Source: Candidatus Melainabacteria bacterium (lineage in GTDB: Bacteria > Cyanobacteriota > Vampirovibrionia > LMEP-6097). Taken from it: 64,000 nt of DNA. Below are positions 27,944-37,001 of the stretch, piece by piece. Numbering within the stretch: position 1 is the first letter of the stretch; the number at the start of each line of letters is the position of its first letter. Below the pieces are notes generated by a model. The model was not told the origin of the DNA, searched no databases, and saw only the letters and a program-made list of their open reading frames with translations. Both the position numbers and the translations under genes were made by a program. The DNA lies in contig DUDT01000012.1 in NCBI GenBank assembly GCA_005110385.1, forward strand, positions 1 to 64,000. The letters are read 5' to 3'.

Positions 27944-28768
27944 ATGTCTGCCCCTATTTGCATTTTTACTGAAGAGCAATTCCCACATATGAGGAGAGCT
28001 GGTGCTCTAGCTGGTGAGATTCTACATTTGGTCGGTGAAAAAGTTCGTCCTGGGGTTACATTGCTTGAATTAGATACTTTTGCTGAAGAGTGGATACGTG
28101 ATCAAGGCGCGACCCCCACTTTTAAAGGTTATATGGGATTTCCTAGTACCTTGTGTACTTCAGTCAATGAAAATATAGTACATGGTATTCCAACGGATAG
28201 AGAACTCAAAGAAGGTGACTTGGTCAGTATCGATGTCGGTGTTACTGTTACAGAAGATTTTAATGGCAAGCCTTTTACTTATGTTGGAGATAATGCTTTT
28301 ACTTTTCCCTGTGGGGAAATCAGTCCTAAAAGTAAAAGACTTTTAAAAGCTACTAATGCGGCACTCTGGGCTGGTTTGGAGGTTATTCAAGCAGGTAAGC
28401 ATATTAGTGATATAGCTGCTGCGATAGAGGCTGTTGCTAAGGAGTATAGATTCGGTAACGTAAAAGAGTTTGGTGGTCACGGAATAGGTCCTAGCTATCA
28501 CTGTCAGCCTTTCATTCCGAATTTTTTAGAGTACTTTAATCATTTTCCTGATGATGAAATTAAGATTGGTATGGTGCTTGCCATTGAGCCTATGTTAAAT
28601 ATAGGAGGCTCTGCGATTAAGAAGCATAAGGATGGCTGGACTATTATGACTGCTGATAGGAAAAATTCTGCTCATTTTGAACATTCAGCTTTAATAACAT
28701 TTTCTGGAGTTGAAATTATTACCGATGTGAAAAAAACTAAAAATATTTTTCATCACTTCGATGAATAA
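27944..28768 (+). CDS. map: Methionine aminopeptidase, type I
   Basis: It removes the initiator Met from nascent proteins. The five metal ligands are all visible: Asp in [16 protein letters not shown] (two Asp, the second spaced 11 on), His in [13 protein letters not shown], Glu in LAIEPML and Glu in AHFEHSAL. The substrate pocket segment [11 protein letters not shown] is intact. It is 274 aa and heads the block with infA and the ribosomal genes, as in many Bacillota and cyanobacteria. Confidence 0.95.
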   Translation: MSAPICIFTEEQFPHMRRAGALAGEILHLVGEKVRPGVTLLELDTFAEEWIRDQGATPTFKGYMGFPSTLCTSVNENIVHGIPTDRELKEGDLVSIDVGVTVTEDFNGKPFTYVGDNAFTFPCGEISPKSKRLLKATNAALWAGLEVIQAGKHISDIAAAIEAVAKEYRFGNVKEFGGHGIGPSYHCQPFIPNFLEYFNHFPDDEIKIGMVLAIEPMLNIGGSAIKKHKDGWTIMTADRKNSAHFEHSALITFSGVEIITDVKKTKNIFHHFDE

Positions 28769-28818
28769 ATGATATTTTTAATTTTTGGAAAAGACCTTTA
28801 CTATTAAGGAGTATTTAT

Positions 28819-29073
28819 TTGTCTAAAGAAATTATTGAAATGGAAGGAACGGTGGTGGAAACTGTTCAGGGAGCTAAATTTGTGGTCAGGCTTGATAATG
28901 ATCATGAGGTTTTAGCGAGTATCTCAGGTAAAATCAGAAAAAATTATATTAAGATTCTGCCAGGGGATAGGGTTAAGGTTGAGCTTACTCCATATGATCT
29001 TAAAGTCGGGCGCATTACTTTTAGGGTAATTAAAAAACGACCGATTGAGGGAGAGTTCAATAAAGAGGAGTAA
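28819..29073 (+). CDS. infA: Translation initiation factor IF-1
   Basis: An OB-fold protein that binds the ribosomal A site during initiation. The start is a TTG with AAGGAG at good spacing, giving [13 protein letters not shown]. The typical [20 protein letters not shown] is present. At 84 aa it is about 12 residues longer than usual, with a C-terminal [13 protein letters not shown] tail. Confidence 0.94.
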   Translation: MSKEIIEMEGTVVETVQGAKFVVRLDNDHEVLASISGKIRKNYIKILPGDRVKVELTPYDLKVGRITFRVIKKRPIEGEFNKEE

Positions 29074-29151
29074 ACATAATCAAAAAATAAATAATTACTA
29101 ATTTAGTTTAGGGTTATGTTAGAATTTTGATTTCGTTAAGCAGGATAGCAC

Positions 29152-29265
29152 ATGAAAGTTAGATCTTCAGTAAAGAAAATTTGTTCAAAATGCAAGGTAA
29201 CTCGTAGAAAGGGTAGAGTTGCCATTATTTGCGAGAACCCTAAACACAAGCAGAGACAAGGATAA
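29152..29265 (+). CDS. rpmJ: Large-subunit ribosomal protein L36
   Basis: A 37-residue zinc-ribbon ribosomal protein: [16 protein letters not shown], then [15 protein letters not shown]. It has the Cys-x2-Cys (11, 14), Cys27 and His32 metal ligands. It lies between infA and rpsM, its usual place. Confidence 0.95.
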   Translation: MKVRSSVKKICSKCKVTRRKGRVAIICENPKHKQRQG

Positions 29266-29270
29266 TTTTT

Positions 29271-29648
29271 ATGCCAAGAGTAGCCGGAGTAGATATACCT
29301 AATAAAAGAATAGTCATCGCCTTGACTTATGTATTTGGCGTTGGACTTTCAAGAAGTAAAGAGATTTTAAAGAAAGTTGGCATTGGAGAAGATGTCAGGG
29401 CTAATACTTTAACCGAAGAAGAGTTAATTAAAATTAGAGATTGCCTTAAGACCTATGAAGTTGAGGGTGATTTAAGAAGAAGAATCGGTCTTGATATTAA
29501 GAGATTGATTGAGGTTAATTGTTTTAGAGGTATTCGTCACAGAAGAGGTCTCCCTAGTAGAGGTCAGAGAACTAAGACTAATGCGAGAACTCGTAGAAGT
29601 AAGAAGAGAGTGGCTGTTCCTGGTAAGAAGGTAGCTGCTAAGAAGTAA
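29271..29648 (+). CDS. rpsM: Small-subunit ribosomal protein S13
   Basis: A head protein of the 30S subunit that contacts tRNA and the 50S. It is 125 aa. It has [20 protein letters not shown] at the start and the C-terminal [17 protein letters not shown]. It starts five bases after rpmJ and precedes rpsK in the same operon. Confidence 0.96.
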   Translation: MPRVAGVDIPNKRIVIALTYVFGVGLSRSKEILKKVGIGEDVRANTLTEEELIKIRDCLKTYEVEGDLRRRIGLDIKRLIEVNCFRGIRHRRGLPSRGQRTKTNARTRRSKKRVAVPGKKVAAKK

Positions 29649-29677
29649 TTAGCATTCAGGATATAAAGGTTTAAAAT

Positions 29678-30079
29678 ATGGCGGTAGTTAAAACAAAAGA
29701 TAAGTCAAAAGTAAAAAAAGCTAAAAGAACAGTCCAGAAAGGTGTAGTTCACATTAGTTCCACTTTTAATAACACGATAATATCTATCACTGATATAACT
29801 GGTGGTGTTATTGCTGCTTCCTCTGCTGGTGCAGTAGGTTTTAAGGGTTCTAAAAAAAGCACTCCTTTTGCAGCTCAATTGGCGGCGGAAGCTGCTGCAA
29901 GAAAAGCTGTCGAACAGTTTGGTCTAAGAGAAGTAGAAGTCTTGATAAGTGGACCGGGTGCTGGTAGAGAGACTGCTGCTAGGGCTATACAGTTAGCTGG
30001 TTTAAGAGTTACTATGATTAAGGACGTAACTCCGTTGCCGCATAATGGTTGTAGAGCACCTAGTGCAAGAAGAGTCTAA
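29678..30079 (+). CDS. rpsK: Small-subunit ribosomal protein S11
   Basis: A platform protein of the 30S subunit. It has [21 protein letters not shown] near residue 22 and a C-terminal [17 protein letters not shown]. It is 133 aa. The next gene is rpoA, with no rpsD between them, unlike the arrangement in gammaproteobacteria. Confidence 0.96.
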   Translation: MAVVKTKDKSKVKKAKRTVQKGVVHISSTFNNTIISITDITGGVIAASSAGAVGFKGSKKSTPFAAQLAAEAAARKAVEQFGLREVEVLISGPGAGRETAARAIQLAGLRVTMIKDVTPLPHNGCRAPSARRV

Positions 30080-30105
30080 GTCGTTGGTTAAGAGAGGATT
30101 TTAAT

Positions 30106-31095
30106 ATGAACATTGAATTAAAGATTGTTGTAGATGAAAGGCCCGCTGAAGACGGTACTCTAAGGGGTACTGTCATGCTAGAGCCACTCTACAGAGGTTT
30201 TGGACATACTATTGGAAATGTTCTGAGAAGAATTCTTCTCTCTAGAGTTAGAGGTTCTGCTGTAACTCACGTAAGAATAGAGGGTGTGAATCACGAATTT
30301 ACTTCATTAACTGGTCTTTCAGAGGATATTCTGCACGTAATCCTTAACTTAAAACAGTTAGTGGTTAAAATGCATTCAGATGAGCCAAGAACCTTAACTT
30401 TAAGAGCTTCTGGTCTTAATACTGTTACTGCTGCTAAAATTGAATGCCCAAGTGATGTTGAGATTATTAATCCAGAATTAGAAATCGCAAATTTAGCCCC
30501 AGACGGTACTTTAAATGCTGAAATTACTGTATCTAAAGGCTATGGTTATGTACCAGCTGAGGATCATGATGCTGTTACTTCTGTTGATGTTATTCCTTTG
30601 GATTCAGTGTTTACGCCGATTAAAAACGTAGCTTATTCAGTAGAAGAGGTTCCAGGTCCTTCTGGTCAGTCTAATGATTTTGATAGATTAACGATGGAAA
30701 TCTGGGCTGATGGCTCGGTTTCTATTAGAGAAGCTATTGGACAAGCAGCAGCTCAAGTTACTGAGATGATGAATGCTGTTGTTGACTTTACTGGTCAAAA
30801 AGTAGGCGTTATTAAGACTGTGGAAGAAGCTTCTGCTGTTATAGAGCGTAAAGAAGAAGATAAAGCAGTAAGCGTTAGTGTTGAGGAGCTTGAGTTGTCA
30901 GTTAGATCTTATAACTGTTTAAAGAGAGCTAATATAAATTCATTATCAGATCTTTTGAAACTATCTGATTTTGATTTGATGAATATTAAAAACTTTGGTA
31001 AAAAATCTGCTGAAGAGGTGCTTGATAAATTAGAGACTATGGGTTATTCACTAAGAAACAGAGAGTCATCTTTGAGTCATAGTTTGGATTACTAA
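30106..31095 (+). CDS. rpoA: RNA polymerase alpha subunit
   Basis: It dimerises to seed RNA polymerase assembly. The N-terminal domain has LEPLYRGFGHTIGNVLRRIL near 27-46 and GLSEDILHVILNLK. A flexible linker near 240-260 leads to the C-terminal domain, VRSYNCLKRANINSLSDLL and then NIKNFGKKSAEEV, which contacts upstream promoter DNA and activators. It is 329 aa, normal length. Confidence 0.96.
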   Translation: MNIELKIVVDERPAEDGTLRGTVMLEPLYRGFGHTIGNVLRRILLSRVRGSAVTHVRIEGVNHEFTSLTGLSEDILHVILNLKQLVVKMHSDEPRTLTLRASGLNTVTAAKIECPSDVEIINPELEIANLAPDGTLNAEITVSKGYGYVPAEDHDAVTSVDVIPLDSVFTPIKNVAYSVEEVPGPSGQSNDFDRLTMEIWADGSVSIREAIGQAAAQVTEMMNAVVDFTGQKVGVIKTVEEASAVIERKEEDKAVSVSVEELELSVRSYNCLKRANINSLSDLLKLSDFDLMNIKNFGKKSAEEVLDKLETMGYSLRNRESSLSHSLDY

Positions 31096-31139
31096 ATTTC
31101 TGAGTTTTAAAAAATTTAGATATTTGAGGGTTAAAGAAA

Positions 31140-31490
31140 ATGAGACATAGAAGAAAGAAAAGAAGAATGGGTAGAGCGGCAGATCAGCGTAAAGCTGCTC
31201 TTAGAGCACTTACTACTAATTTACTTAGAGAAAAACAGATTAATACTACGCTTGCAAATGCAAGAGCTGTTGCTCCAGAAATAGAGAAGGTTATCACTCT
31301 TGCGAAAAGAGGAGACTTGCACGCTAGAAGACAAGCTGCTTCTTTTATTTTTGATAAAGAAGTAGTTCAGGATCTTTTTGATGCTGTTGTAGACAGGTAT
31401 AAAGAGCAGACTTCTGGTTATACTAGAATTATTAAGAATGGTATGCGTAGAGGCGATAATGCTCAGTTAGCGGTTCTACAGTTAGTTTAG
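31140..31490 (+). CDS. rplQ: Large-subunit ribosomal protein L17
   Basis: It is 116 aa, with RADQRKAALRALTTNLLRE near residue 13 and a C-terminal GYTRIIKNGMRRGDNAQLAV. It is the last gene of the ribosomal operon and is followed by a strong terminator. Confidence 0.95.
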   Translation: MRHRRKKRRMGRAADQRKAALRALTTNLLREKQINTTLANARAVAPEIEKVITLAKRGDLHARRQAASFIFDKEVVQDLFDAVVDRYKEQTSGYTRIIKNGMRRGDNAQLAVLQLV

Positions 31491-31564
31491 ATTTAATTCA
31501 TTTAATTTATTTAATTTATTAACTAAACACTGCAAATTATTAACCTTTGTTATAAAATAAAGAT

Positions 31565-31610
31565 AAGACCATACTTCTCCCCCCCCCTGAGTATGGTCTT
31601 TTTTTATTTT
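31565..31610 (+). terminator. Intrinsic terminator of the ribosomal operon
   Basis: AAGACCATACT and AGTATGGTCTT form a perfect 11-bp stem with a C-rich 14-base loop, followed by TTTTTATTTT. It ends just before the GTG start of the acetyltransferase gene. Confidence 0.92.
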
Positions 31611-31611
31611 C

Positions 31612-32124
31612 GTGAAGTCTAATTCAGAATTTGTTTTAAAGAGAGCTTCTGTTGATGATGTAGATGCTATTTTTGCACTCCTAGATTTTTTTGCGTTGCG
31701 TAAATTACTATTACCTAAAACTAAGGATCAGCTCTACAGGCAGATAAGAGATTTTAGGGTTATTTATGAGACAAGGACTAATGATAATGAAAACGCAGGG
31801 AATGGACTCGTGCATCGCTCCCTAGTTGCTTGTGCTCATCTTGATATTTTTACAAATCAGTTAGCTGAGGTTAAAAGCTTAGCTGTTCATGAAGCTTTTC
31901 ATGGATATGGTTTAGGACGAATGTTAGTGGAAGACTGTGAGAGTGAGGCACGCAATATGCAAATAAAAACTATTTTTGCATTAACTTATCAAATAAAGTT
32001 TTTTGAGAAAATAGGCTATCATTTAGTCGATATTCAAAGCCTTCCAGAGAAAGTCTTTAAAGAGTGTGTGGTCTGTCCTTTTTATGGGTCCTGTAATGAA
32101 AATGCTTTAATTAAACGTTTATAG
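31612..32124 (+). CDS. GNAT acetyltransferase, ArgA-like, with an in-frame repeat insertion
   Basis: The GNAT fold is shown by IRDFRVIYE (strands 2-3), LVACAHLDIF, LAEVKSLAVHEAFHGYGLGR with the acetyl-CoA loop near 97-105, and KFFEKIGYHLVD. The tail LPEKVFKECVVCPFYGSCNE, with three Cys, resembles N-acetylglutamate synthases of the single-domain ArgA type, so it may start arginine synthesis. Between strands 3 and 4 (residues about 54-70), TRTNDNENAGNGLVHRS is encoded by a repeat copy and is extra to the family. Whether the enzyme is active is unknown. The start is a GTG. Confidence 0.8.
   Translation: MKSNSEFVLKRASVDDVDAIFALLDFFALRKLLLPKTKDQLYRQIRDFRVIYETRTNDNENAGNGLVHRSLVACAHLDIFTNQLAEVKSLAVHEAFHGYGLGRMLVEDCESEARNMQIKTIFALTYQIKFFEKIGYHLVDIQSLPEKVFKECVVCPFYGSCNENALIKRL
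31780..31822 (+). repeat. Interspersed palindromic repeat, short copy G, inside the acetyltransferase
   Basis: AATGAAAACGCAGGGAATGG is a diverged core, read in frame as TNDNENAGNGLVHRS. The residues TND before the core and VxRS after it match the ends of the long-copy peptide (TNDRSV to GVVYRS), as if the middle had been deleted. Confidence 0.8.
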
Positions 32125-32125
32125 A

Positions 32126-32161
32126 GACTGTTGTACGGCGTGCATTCGACAAGGCTGAGAT
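32126..32161 (+). repeat. Possible partial repeat copy (5' segment only)
   Basis: CGTGCA and AAGGCTGAG occur here with the spacing seen before the core in copy F (CGTGCAGTTTCAAGGCCGAG). The core is absent. It lies between the convergent acetyltransferase and aminotransferase genes. The match is short and may be chance. Confidence 0.35.
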
Positions 32162-32173
32162 AGTATCTTTTGT

Positions 32174-33385
32174 TTAGTGACTTAATGACTTCGTTAGATT
32201 GTCTGCTTCTAAGACGTTTTTATTTTGCTTAAAGAAATCTTTAATAGTTTTACAAACGAAGAGAATCTGCTCTTGATTCAATTCGGGATGCACTGGTATA
32301 GAAAGCACTGAGTGAGAGGCTTTTCTTGCGTTGGGGTAGTCAAGCGGTTTATAGTTAAAGTGCTTATACACTTCCTGTAAGTGTAAGGCTACCGGGTAAT
32401 AAATCTCTGAACCAATCTCGTGAGAGGCTAGAAATTCTTTAAGCTGATCTCTTAATTTACTAGAATCCTCTAAGCGAGTACCAACTAAGATGCTGAACTG
32501 ATGAAAAATATGTGAACTGTAATCTGCGATCTCTGGTAATTTTATAGTTCCTTCTGCTTCAAGATCAGCAAGTTCTTTAAAGTAAAGTTCTGCATTGATC
32601 ATGCGCTGTTTATTCCATTTATCAATTAAATTAATTTTTATACTTAAGATAGCAGCTTGGATTTCATCTAATCTACTGTTTACACCAAGCTCAAGGTGAT
32701 AATATCTGCGTTCAGAACCATGGGCTTTAATTCGTCTAAGTCTTTTAGCAAGCTCATCTGAATTAGTACAGATTAAACCACCATCTCCAGCGCAGGAAAG
32801 ATTTTTAGTCGGGTAAAAGCTGAAAGTCCCAATGTCGCCCATAGTGCCAGCTTTAGCCTTGTTGAAATTATTAGAATCTAAACTACTGTACGTCGCACCA
32901 AAGGCTTGAGCAGTGTCTTCAATGATTTTTAAATTATACTCTTGAGCGATAGACAGTATTTCATCCATCGGGCAGCACTGGCCAAATAAGTGAACAATAA
33001 TTATAGCTTTAGTTTTAGAGTTAATTTTTTCTCTAAGTTTTTTAGGGTCTATATTAAAAGTTTTTAAATCTATATCTGCAAATACTGGAGTCGCTCCAGC
33101 TTGGTCTATCGACTCTGAGCTTGCAATGTAAGTGAATGGAGTAGTAATAACTTCGTCACCAGCTTTAATATCTAATGCGAGCAATGATATATAAAGCGCA
33201 TCTGAACCATTTGCACAAGAGATGGTATGTTTTACTGAAAGATACTCAGCAGCTTTAAGTTCAAATAACTTAACCTGCTCTCCCATAATATAGTTACCAC
33301 TGCGCAAAACATCAAGAACAACAGGCTCAACTTGGTCTTGAATCTGTTGATACTGAGAAGGCAGGTCTAGTAAAGGTACTCTCAA
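32174..33385 (-). CDS. DegT/DnrJ/EryC1-family PLP aminotransferase
   Basis: This fold-type I enzyme transfers an amino group to keto-sugars, usually for surface polysaccharide or LPS. It has PLLDLPSQYQQIQDQV at the start, SCANGSDALYISLLAL near 60, EDTAQAFGATY near 155 and the PLP Lys in TFSFYPTKNLSCAGDGG. LGVNSRLDEIQAAIL is also conserved. The length of 403 aa is slightly long. The start is a TTG overlapping the stop of a small basic gene, suggesting coupling. No other sugar genes are adjacent. Confidence 0.9.
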   Translation of the reverse strand: MRVPLLDLPSQYQQIQDQVEPVVLDVLRSGNYIMGEQVKLFELKAAEYLSVKHTISCANGSDALYISLLALDIKAGDEVITTPFTYIASSESIDQAGATPVFADIDLKTFNIDPKKLREKINSKTKAIIIVHLFGQCCPMDEILSIAQEYNLKIIEDTAQAFGATYSSLDSNNFNKAKAGTMGDIGTFSFYPTKNLSCAGDGGLICTNSDELAKRLRRIKAHGSERRYYHLELGVNSRLDEIQAAILSIKINLIDKWNKQRMINAELYFKELADLEAEGTIKLPEIADYSSHIFHQFSILVGTRLEDSSKLRDQLKEFLASHEIGSEIYYPVALHLQEVYKHFNYKPLDYPNARKASHSVLSIPVHPELNQEQILFVCKTIKDFFKQNKNVLEADNLTKSLSH

Positions 33386-33483
33386 GCTTTGGCTGATTTA
33401 GCTTTCTTCTGTTTTCTCTTAAGTAGTTTTGCTGCTCTTTTTACGCCAGCTTGCTGTTTATCAGGGTTAATCTTTTTAGACAT
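33382..33483 (-). CDS. Small basic protein, 33 aa
   Basis: An ATG-started frame encodes MSKKINPDKQQAGVKRAAKL, then KRKQKKAKSAKA. About a third of the residues are Lys or Arg. It has a GAGG site upstream, and its TGA overlaps the TTG start of the aminotransferase gene. The composition suggests binding to RNA or to another acidic partner. I do not recognise a family. The coupling and start support a real gene, but the short length leaves doubt. Confidence 0.5.
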   Translation of the reverse strand: MSKKINPDKQQAGVKRAAKLLKRKQKKAKSAKA

Positions 33484-33502
33484 CTTACAACCTCGGAAAA
33501 AT

Positions 33503-34837
33503 TTATCTTAGCACATCACTTAAGCCCAAATACTTAAAGAAACTGGGAAATGAAGTGTTCACAAATTCACTTTTTAATATCTCCACAGGTTTCGCTGAAT
33601 GTAAGCCTGCGATAGCTGAACTCATGGCAATACGGTGATCTCCCTTGCTATCTATAACTATTATCGAAGCATCACCGCTAGGGAATTCTCTTCCAGCAAG
33701 GCCTTCAATAATCATGCCATCATCGGTCTCTTCAACTTTCACCCCAAGCTGCTTAAGCATGCTTACTGTAGTAGCTATTCTGTTAGATTCTTTAACTTTA
33801 AGTTCTTCAGCGTTTTTAATAACAGTAGTGCCTTTAGCTTGAGCTGCAAGAATAGCTATAACTGGAATCTCATCGATAAGGCGAGGGATAATATCTCCGC
33901 TTATCTCGCATGCTTTTATATTAGAGCTTTTTACAATAATGTCTGCGATAGGCTCTTTACCTTCTTCTCGAAGATTATGAATACTGAAATCGATGTTCAT
34001 CATCGTTAGCACATCGATAATGCCAGTGCGAGTAGGGTTTATGCCGACATTTAATAGTTCGACTTCAGCATCTTCTACTATCGCTGCTGCGACCATAAAG
34101 AAAGCAGCACTAGATATATCACCAGGGACTTTTACTCTCTGCGCCTGTAGAGGTTTTTCTAATCTTCTAATACTGACCTCTAGGCTACCGTGATGATACG
34201 AAATAGGTGACTGAAAATAGTCGAGCATTCTCTCTGAGTGATCTCTAGATTTTTCTGGTTCAATAATAGTGGTTACACCGTCAGCATTTAAACCAGCTAG
34301 TAACAGGGAAGACTTTACTTGAGCTGATGAAACTGGTGACTTGTAGTTAATGCCTTTTAAATTAGATGAGCCGTAAATTATAAGCGGGGCCTTGCCTTCA
34401 GAAGAATCTATGTTAGCTCCCATTAGTGACAGTGGATCTATGACTCTTTTCATCGGTCTAGCGCTAAGTGACTCATCGCCAGTGAGAACTGACTTGAAAT
34501 TCAGCCCAGAGAATAATCCTGTAAGTAAGCGCATTCCAGTTCCAGAATTACCTAAATAAATATCATTATTCGGAGCTCTTAAAGATTCCATGCCTTTTCC
34601 TTGAATTTTTACGATGGGATTTTCAGAGTCGTGAAAATTAGTTTCTATTTCGACACCCAAGCTCTCAAAGGCTTTCTGAGTACATATGCAATCTTCGCCA
34701 TTTAAGAAATTAGTTATCTCGGTTTTCCCTTTTGCGATAGAGCCTAGGATAATAGAACGATGTGAAATAGATTTATCGCCAGGAATTTTTATGGTTTTTT
34801 TAAAAATCCTCTGTTTATGAATTATGGGGTTAGACAT
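33503..34837 (-). CDS. aroA: 3-phosphoshikimate 1-carboxyvinyltransferase (EPSP synthase)
   Basis: The sixth step of the shikimate pathway, joining PEP and shikimate-3-phosphate. It has KIPGDKSISHRSIILGSIA near 17, LGNSGTGMRLLTGL near 94 with the glyphosate-region motif, and KVKESNRIATTVSMLKQLG near 347 with a catalytic Lys. It is 444 aa. Its start overlaps the end of the flavodoxin-like gene by eight bases. Confidence 0.95.
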   Translation of the reverse strand: MSNPIIHKQRIFKKTIKIPGDKSISHRSIILGSIAKGKTEITNFLNGEDCICTQKAFESLGVEIETNFHDSENPIVKIQGKGMESLRAPNNDIYLGNSGTGMRLLTGLFSGLNFKSVLTGDESLSARPMKRVIDPLSLMGANIDSSEGKAPLIIYGSSNLKGINYKSPVSSAQVKSSLLLAGLNADGVTTIIEPEKSRDHSERMLDYFQSPISYHHGSLEVSIRRLEKPLQAQRVKVPGDISSAAFFMVAAAIVEDAEVELLNVGINPTRTGIIDVLTMMNIDFSIHNLREEGKEPIADIIVKSSNIKACEISGDIIPRLIDEIPVIAILAAQAKGTTVIKNAEELKVKESNRIATTVSMLKQLGVKVEETDDGMIIEGLAGREFPSGDASIIVIDSKGDHRIAMSSAIAGLHSAKPVEILKSEFVNTSFPSFFKYLGLSDVLR

Positions 34838-35276
34838 TTTTCAAAACCTCATCTTTCCACGCAGAAAAATGATCTTGAAAATCTGTATCTAAATCTTTTC
34901 TAGCTAAAAATCTGGTCGCACCCAGTCTTTCCAAGTGACCATCTAGTCTGCGGCCGCAACCACAAAAGTCAATATAGCTTTTATCTCCTAGGGCTAGAAT
35001 ATGGAAACGCAGTTTGTCTAATTTAACTTCATCTTCTTCTGCTGTATAAAGGGTTTCACAGAATTTCTCTGCGTCTGCTGGTGCGTCACCATCTCCCCAA
35101 GTGGAAATGACTACGACGCAGTTCTCAATAGATTTTAAATCATTAATATTTTTTTGAGAAGCTGCTGCTAATTCGACATCATGTCCTTTAGCTTTAGCGG
35201 CTTTCGCAAATTCGTCAGCTAAAGATTCAGAATTACCTGTTTCGGTGCCGTATAGAACAGTGATTTTTTTACCCAT
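34830..35276 (-). CDS. Flavodoxin-like protein (MioC/sulfite-reductase domain type)
   Basis: A single FMN-binding flavodoxin fold of 148 aa. The phosphate loop is YGTETGNSESLADE near 9, and the isoalloxazine-contacting loops are STWGDGDAPADAEKFCETLY near 58 and LGDKSYIDFCGCGRRLDGHL near 96. These resemble the flavodoxin domain of sulfite reductase and cytochrome P450 reductase rather than small electron-carrier flavodoxins. It probably carries electrons to an unidentified partner. It overlaps and precedes aroA. Confidence 0.88.
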   Translation of the reverse strand: MGKKITVLYGTETGNSESLADEFAKAAKAKGHDVELAAASQKNINDLKSIENCVVVISTWGDGDAPADAEKFCETLYTAEEDEVKLDKLRFHILALGDKSYIDFCGCGRRLDGHLERLGATRFLARKDLDTDFQDHFSAWKDEVLKNV

Positions 35277-35332
35277 AGGCTAAATTATATCAGTCTCTGA
35301 AATTCGTTATTTAATCTATTCTTAAGTACCTG

Positions 35333-35358
35333 CTGAAAAATGCTTAAAATAGCATTCA
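35333..35358 (-). terminator. Possible terminator after the ABC importer genes
   Basis: AATGCT and AGCATT form a short stem with a six-base loop; read on the minus strand it is followed by TTTTC. It lies about 25 bases after the stop of the ABC ATPase gene. Confidence 0.4.
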
Positions 35359-35380
35359 AAAATTTTTTAATCGATCTGAT

Positions 35381-36187
35381 TTAAATACTTGGATCAAAAA
35401 TATTATCGCCGCTACTTGATTGTGCCGCATTTTCTTGCGTGTTTTTCTTAAGCTTTTGATTAAGCACATCCTTGATCAAAAGGCGAATCTTAACACTTTC
35501 GGGATGATCTATTTTTCGTGGGTGTTCTGTCTTTAACTGAATGTCTAAAACTTTTTCACTGTTAACATTCATAACCACTATTCTGCTAGCAAGTAATAGA
35601 GCTTCATCTACGCTATGTGTAACAAATAATATAGTCTGTTTAAGCTCTGTCCAGATTTTAATTAATTCATTCTGTAAATTCCTGCGTGACCAATCGTCTA
35701 AAGCTCCTAATGGCTCATCTAATAAAAGGATTTCAGGCTGTACGGCTAAAGCTCTAGCTATAGCTACTCGCTGCTGCATACCTCCAGAAATCTCATGGAT
35801 TCGCGCCCGAGAATGTTCTACTAAATCTACTAATTCTAGGTAGCGAATGGCTTGCATGAAACGTTCTTGGTGATTAGATATTCTGTTTTTTAATCCGAAA
35901 CTGACATTCTCGATTACATTTAACCATGGAAATAGTGCATAATCCTGGAACACGATAGCTCTTTTAATATCTGGTTTTAAGATTTTTTCGCCATTTAGTA
36001 AGACGGAGCCTGTATAGTTTTTCTCAAAGCCAGCTAGTATATTTAGAAAAGAACTCTTACCACAGCCAGATGGACCTAGTATGCAAATAAATTCTCCTTT
36101 ATCCACCGATAAGTCAAAATCATTAAAAAGATTTTTAATAAAACCATTAGCTTTGAATTTTAAATTTAATTTATCTATTTTTAACAT
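35381..36187 (-). CDS. ABC importer ATPase, nitrate/sulfonate/taurine (SsuB/TauB) type
   Basis: It has Walker A GPSGCGKS, Q-loop VFQDYALFPWLNVIENV, signature ISGGMQQRVAIARAL, Walker B LLLDEPLGALDDWSR and H-loop TLIFVTHSVDEALLLA-like. The ALFPWL and LDDWSR features are typical of SsuB/TauB/NrtD ATPases. The C-terminal 30 residues are Asn/Gln/Ser-rich. It is downstream of its permease gene. No substrate-binding protein gene is present, so the substrate (sulfonate, nitrate, thiamine precursor or other) is open. Confidence 0.88.
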   Translation of the reverse strand: MLKIDKLNLKFKANGFIKNLFNDFDLSVDKGEFICILGPSGCGKSSFLNILAGFEKNYTGSVLLNGEKILKPDIKRAIVFQDYALFPWLNVIENVSFGLKNRISNHQERFMQAIRYLELVDLVEHSRARIHEISGGMQQRVAIARALAVQPEILLLDEPLGALDDWSRRNLQNELIKIWTELKQTILFVTHSVDEALLLASRIVVMNVNSEKVLDIQLKTEHPRKIDHPESVKIRLLIKDVLNQKLKKNTQENAAQSSSGDNIFDPSI

Positions 36188-36233
36188 CGATATTAGTGGG
36201 AAAATGAGTTACTAGTTCAGACTTAGGTGAAAT

Positions 36234-36992
36234 TTAAGAATAGTGATTTGTGCTTTCCTCTAGTTTTCTAAATAAAATATTATCAGCGACATAGCCAATA
36301 ACAGCAATAATCAACATCATAGCAATTACTTCTGACATATCAGAGAGACTTCTACCCAGCTCTAGTGTCTGACCCAGCCCGGAGCCGTTAATGAATAGCT
36401 CTCCAGCAATTAATGCTCGCCAAGCGAATGCCCAGCTCAGTCTCAGGCTGCTAATTAATTGTGGAAGTATAGCTGGGATTATAATGCGCTTATAAAGATC
36501 AAAGGATTCACAGCCAAGAGAACGCCCAGCTAGTATTAATTTAGGGGGAATATTTTTTATAGCATTCTGTACACCAAGTGAGCAGGGGATAAAAGCTTCT
36601 AGGATAACTATAAATAATACTGCTGATTCAGAGATTCCAAACCAAAGAAGTGCTAAAGGAACCCAAGCTACACTTGGAATTGACTGTAAGGCTGTAAGGC
36701 TTTCTCCGACAGTATTGCTTAGCTGTTTGAAGCGTGAAATAGCTAAGCCTAAAAGGCTTCCTATAACAACTGCGGTTAAATAGCCTATTAATACTCGCTT
36801 GGAGGACTGAAATAAGGCTGGGAAATAAGCGCCATCGAGAAAACCTCTTTTAAGAGTATTAAGTACCATAGCTGGACTAGGTAGTAGATAATTAGGGTAA
36901 ATCTCAAGTTTACAAATTACGTACCAAAGTAGTAATAGGCTAAGTAAGAAGATTACTCTAGTTTGAGAGCTTTTTCCTGATTGCTCAGTCAT
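36234..36992 (-). CDS. ABC importer permease, SsuC/TauC type
   Basis: A 252-aa membrane protein with about six helices. It has GYLTAVVIGSLLGLAISRF, LQSIPSVAWVPLALLWFGIS and the EAA-like loop AGRSLGCESFDLYKRIIIPA, which docks the ATPase. LRLSWAFAWRALIAGELF is typical of SsuC/NrtB permeases. It is 46 bases upstream of the ATPase gene. Confidence 0.9.
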   Translation of the reverse strand: MTEQSGKSSQTRVIFLLSLLLLWYVICKLEIYPNYLLPSPAMVLNTLKRGFLDGAYFPALFQSSKRVLIGYLTAVVIGSLLGLAISRFKQLSNTVGESLTALQSIPSVAWVPLALLWFGISESAVLFIVILEAFIPCSLGVQNAIKNIPPKLILAGRSLGCESFDLYKRIIIPAILPQLISSLRLSWAFAWRALIAGELFINGSGLGQTLELGRSLSDMSEVIAMMLIIAVIGYVADNILFRKLEESTNHYS

Positions 36993-37001
36993 GAGTAAAA
37001 A

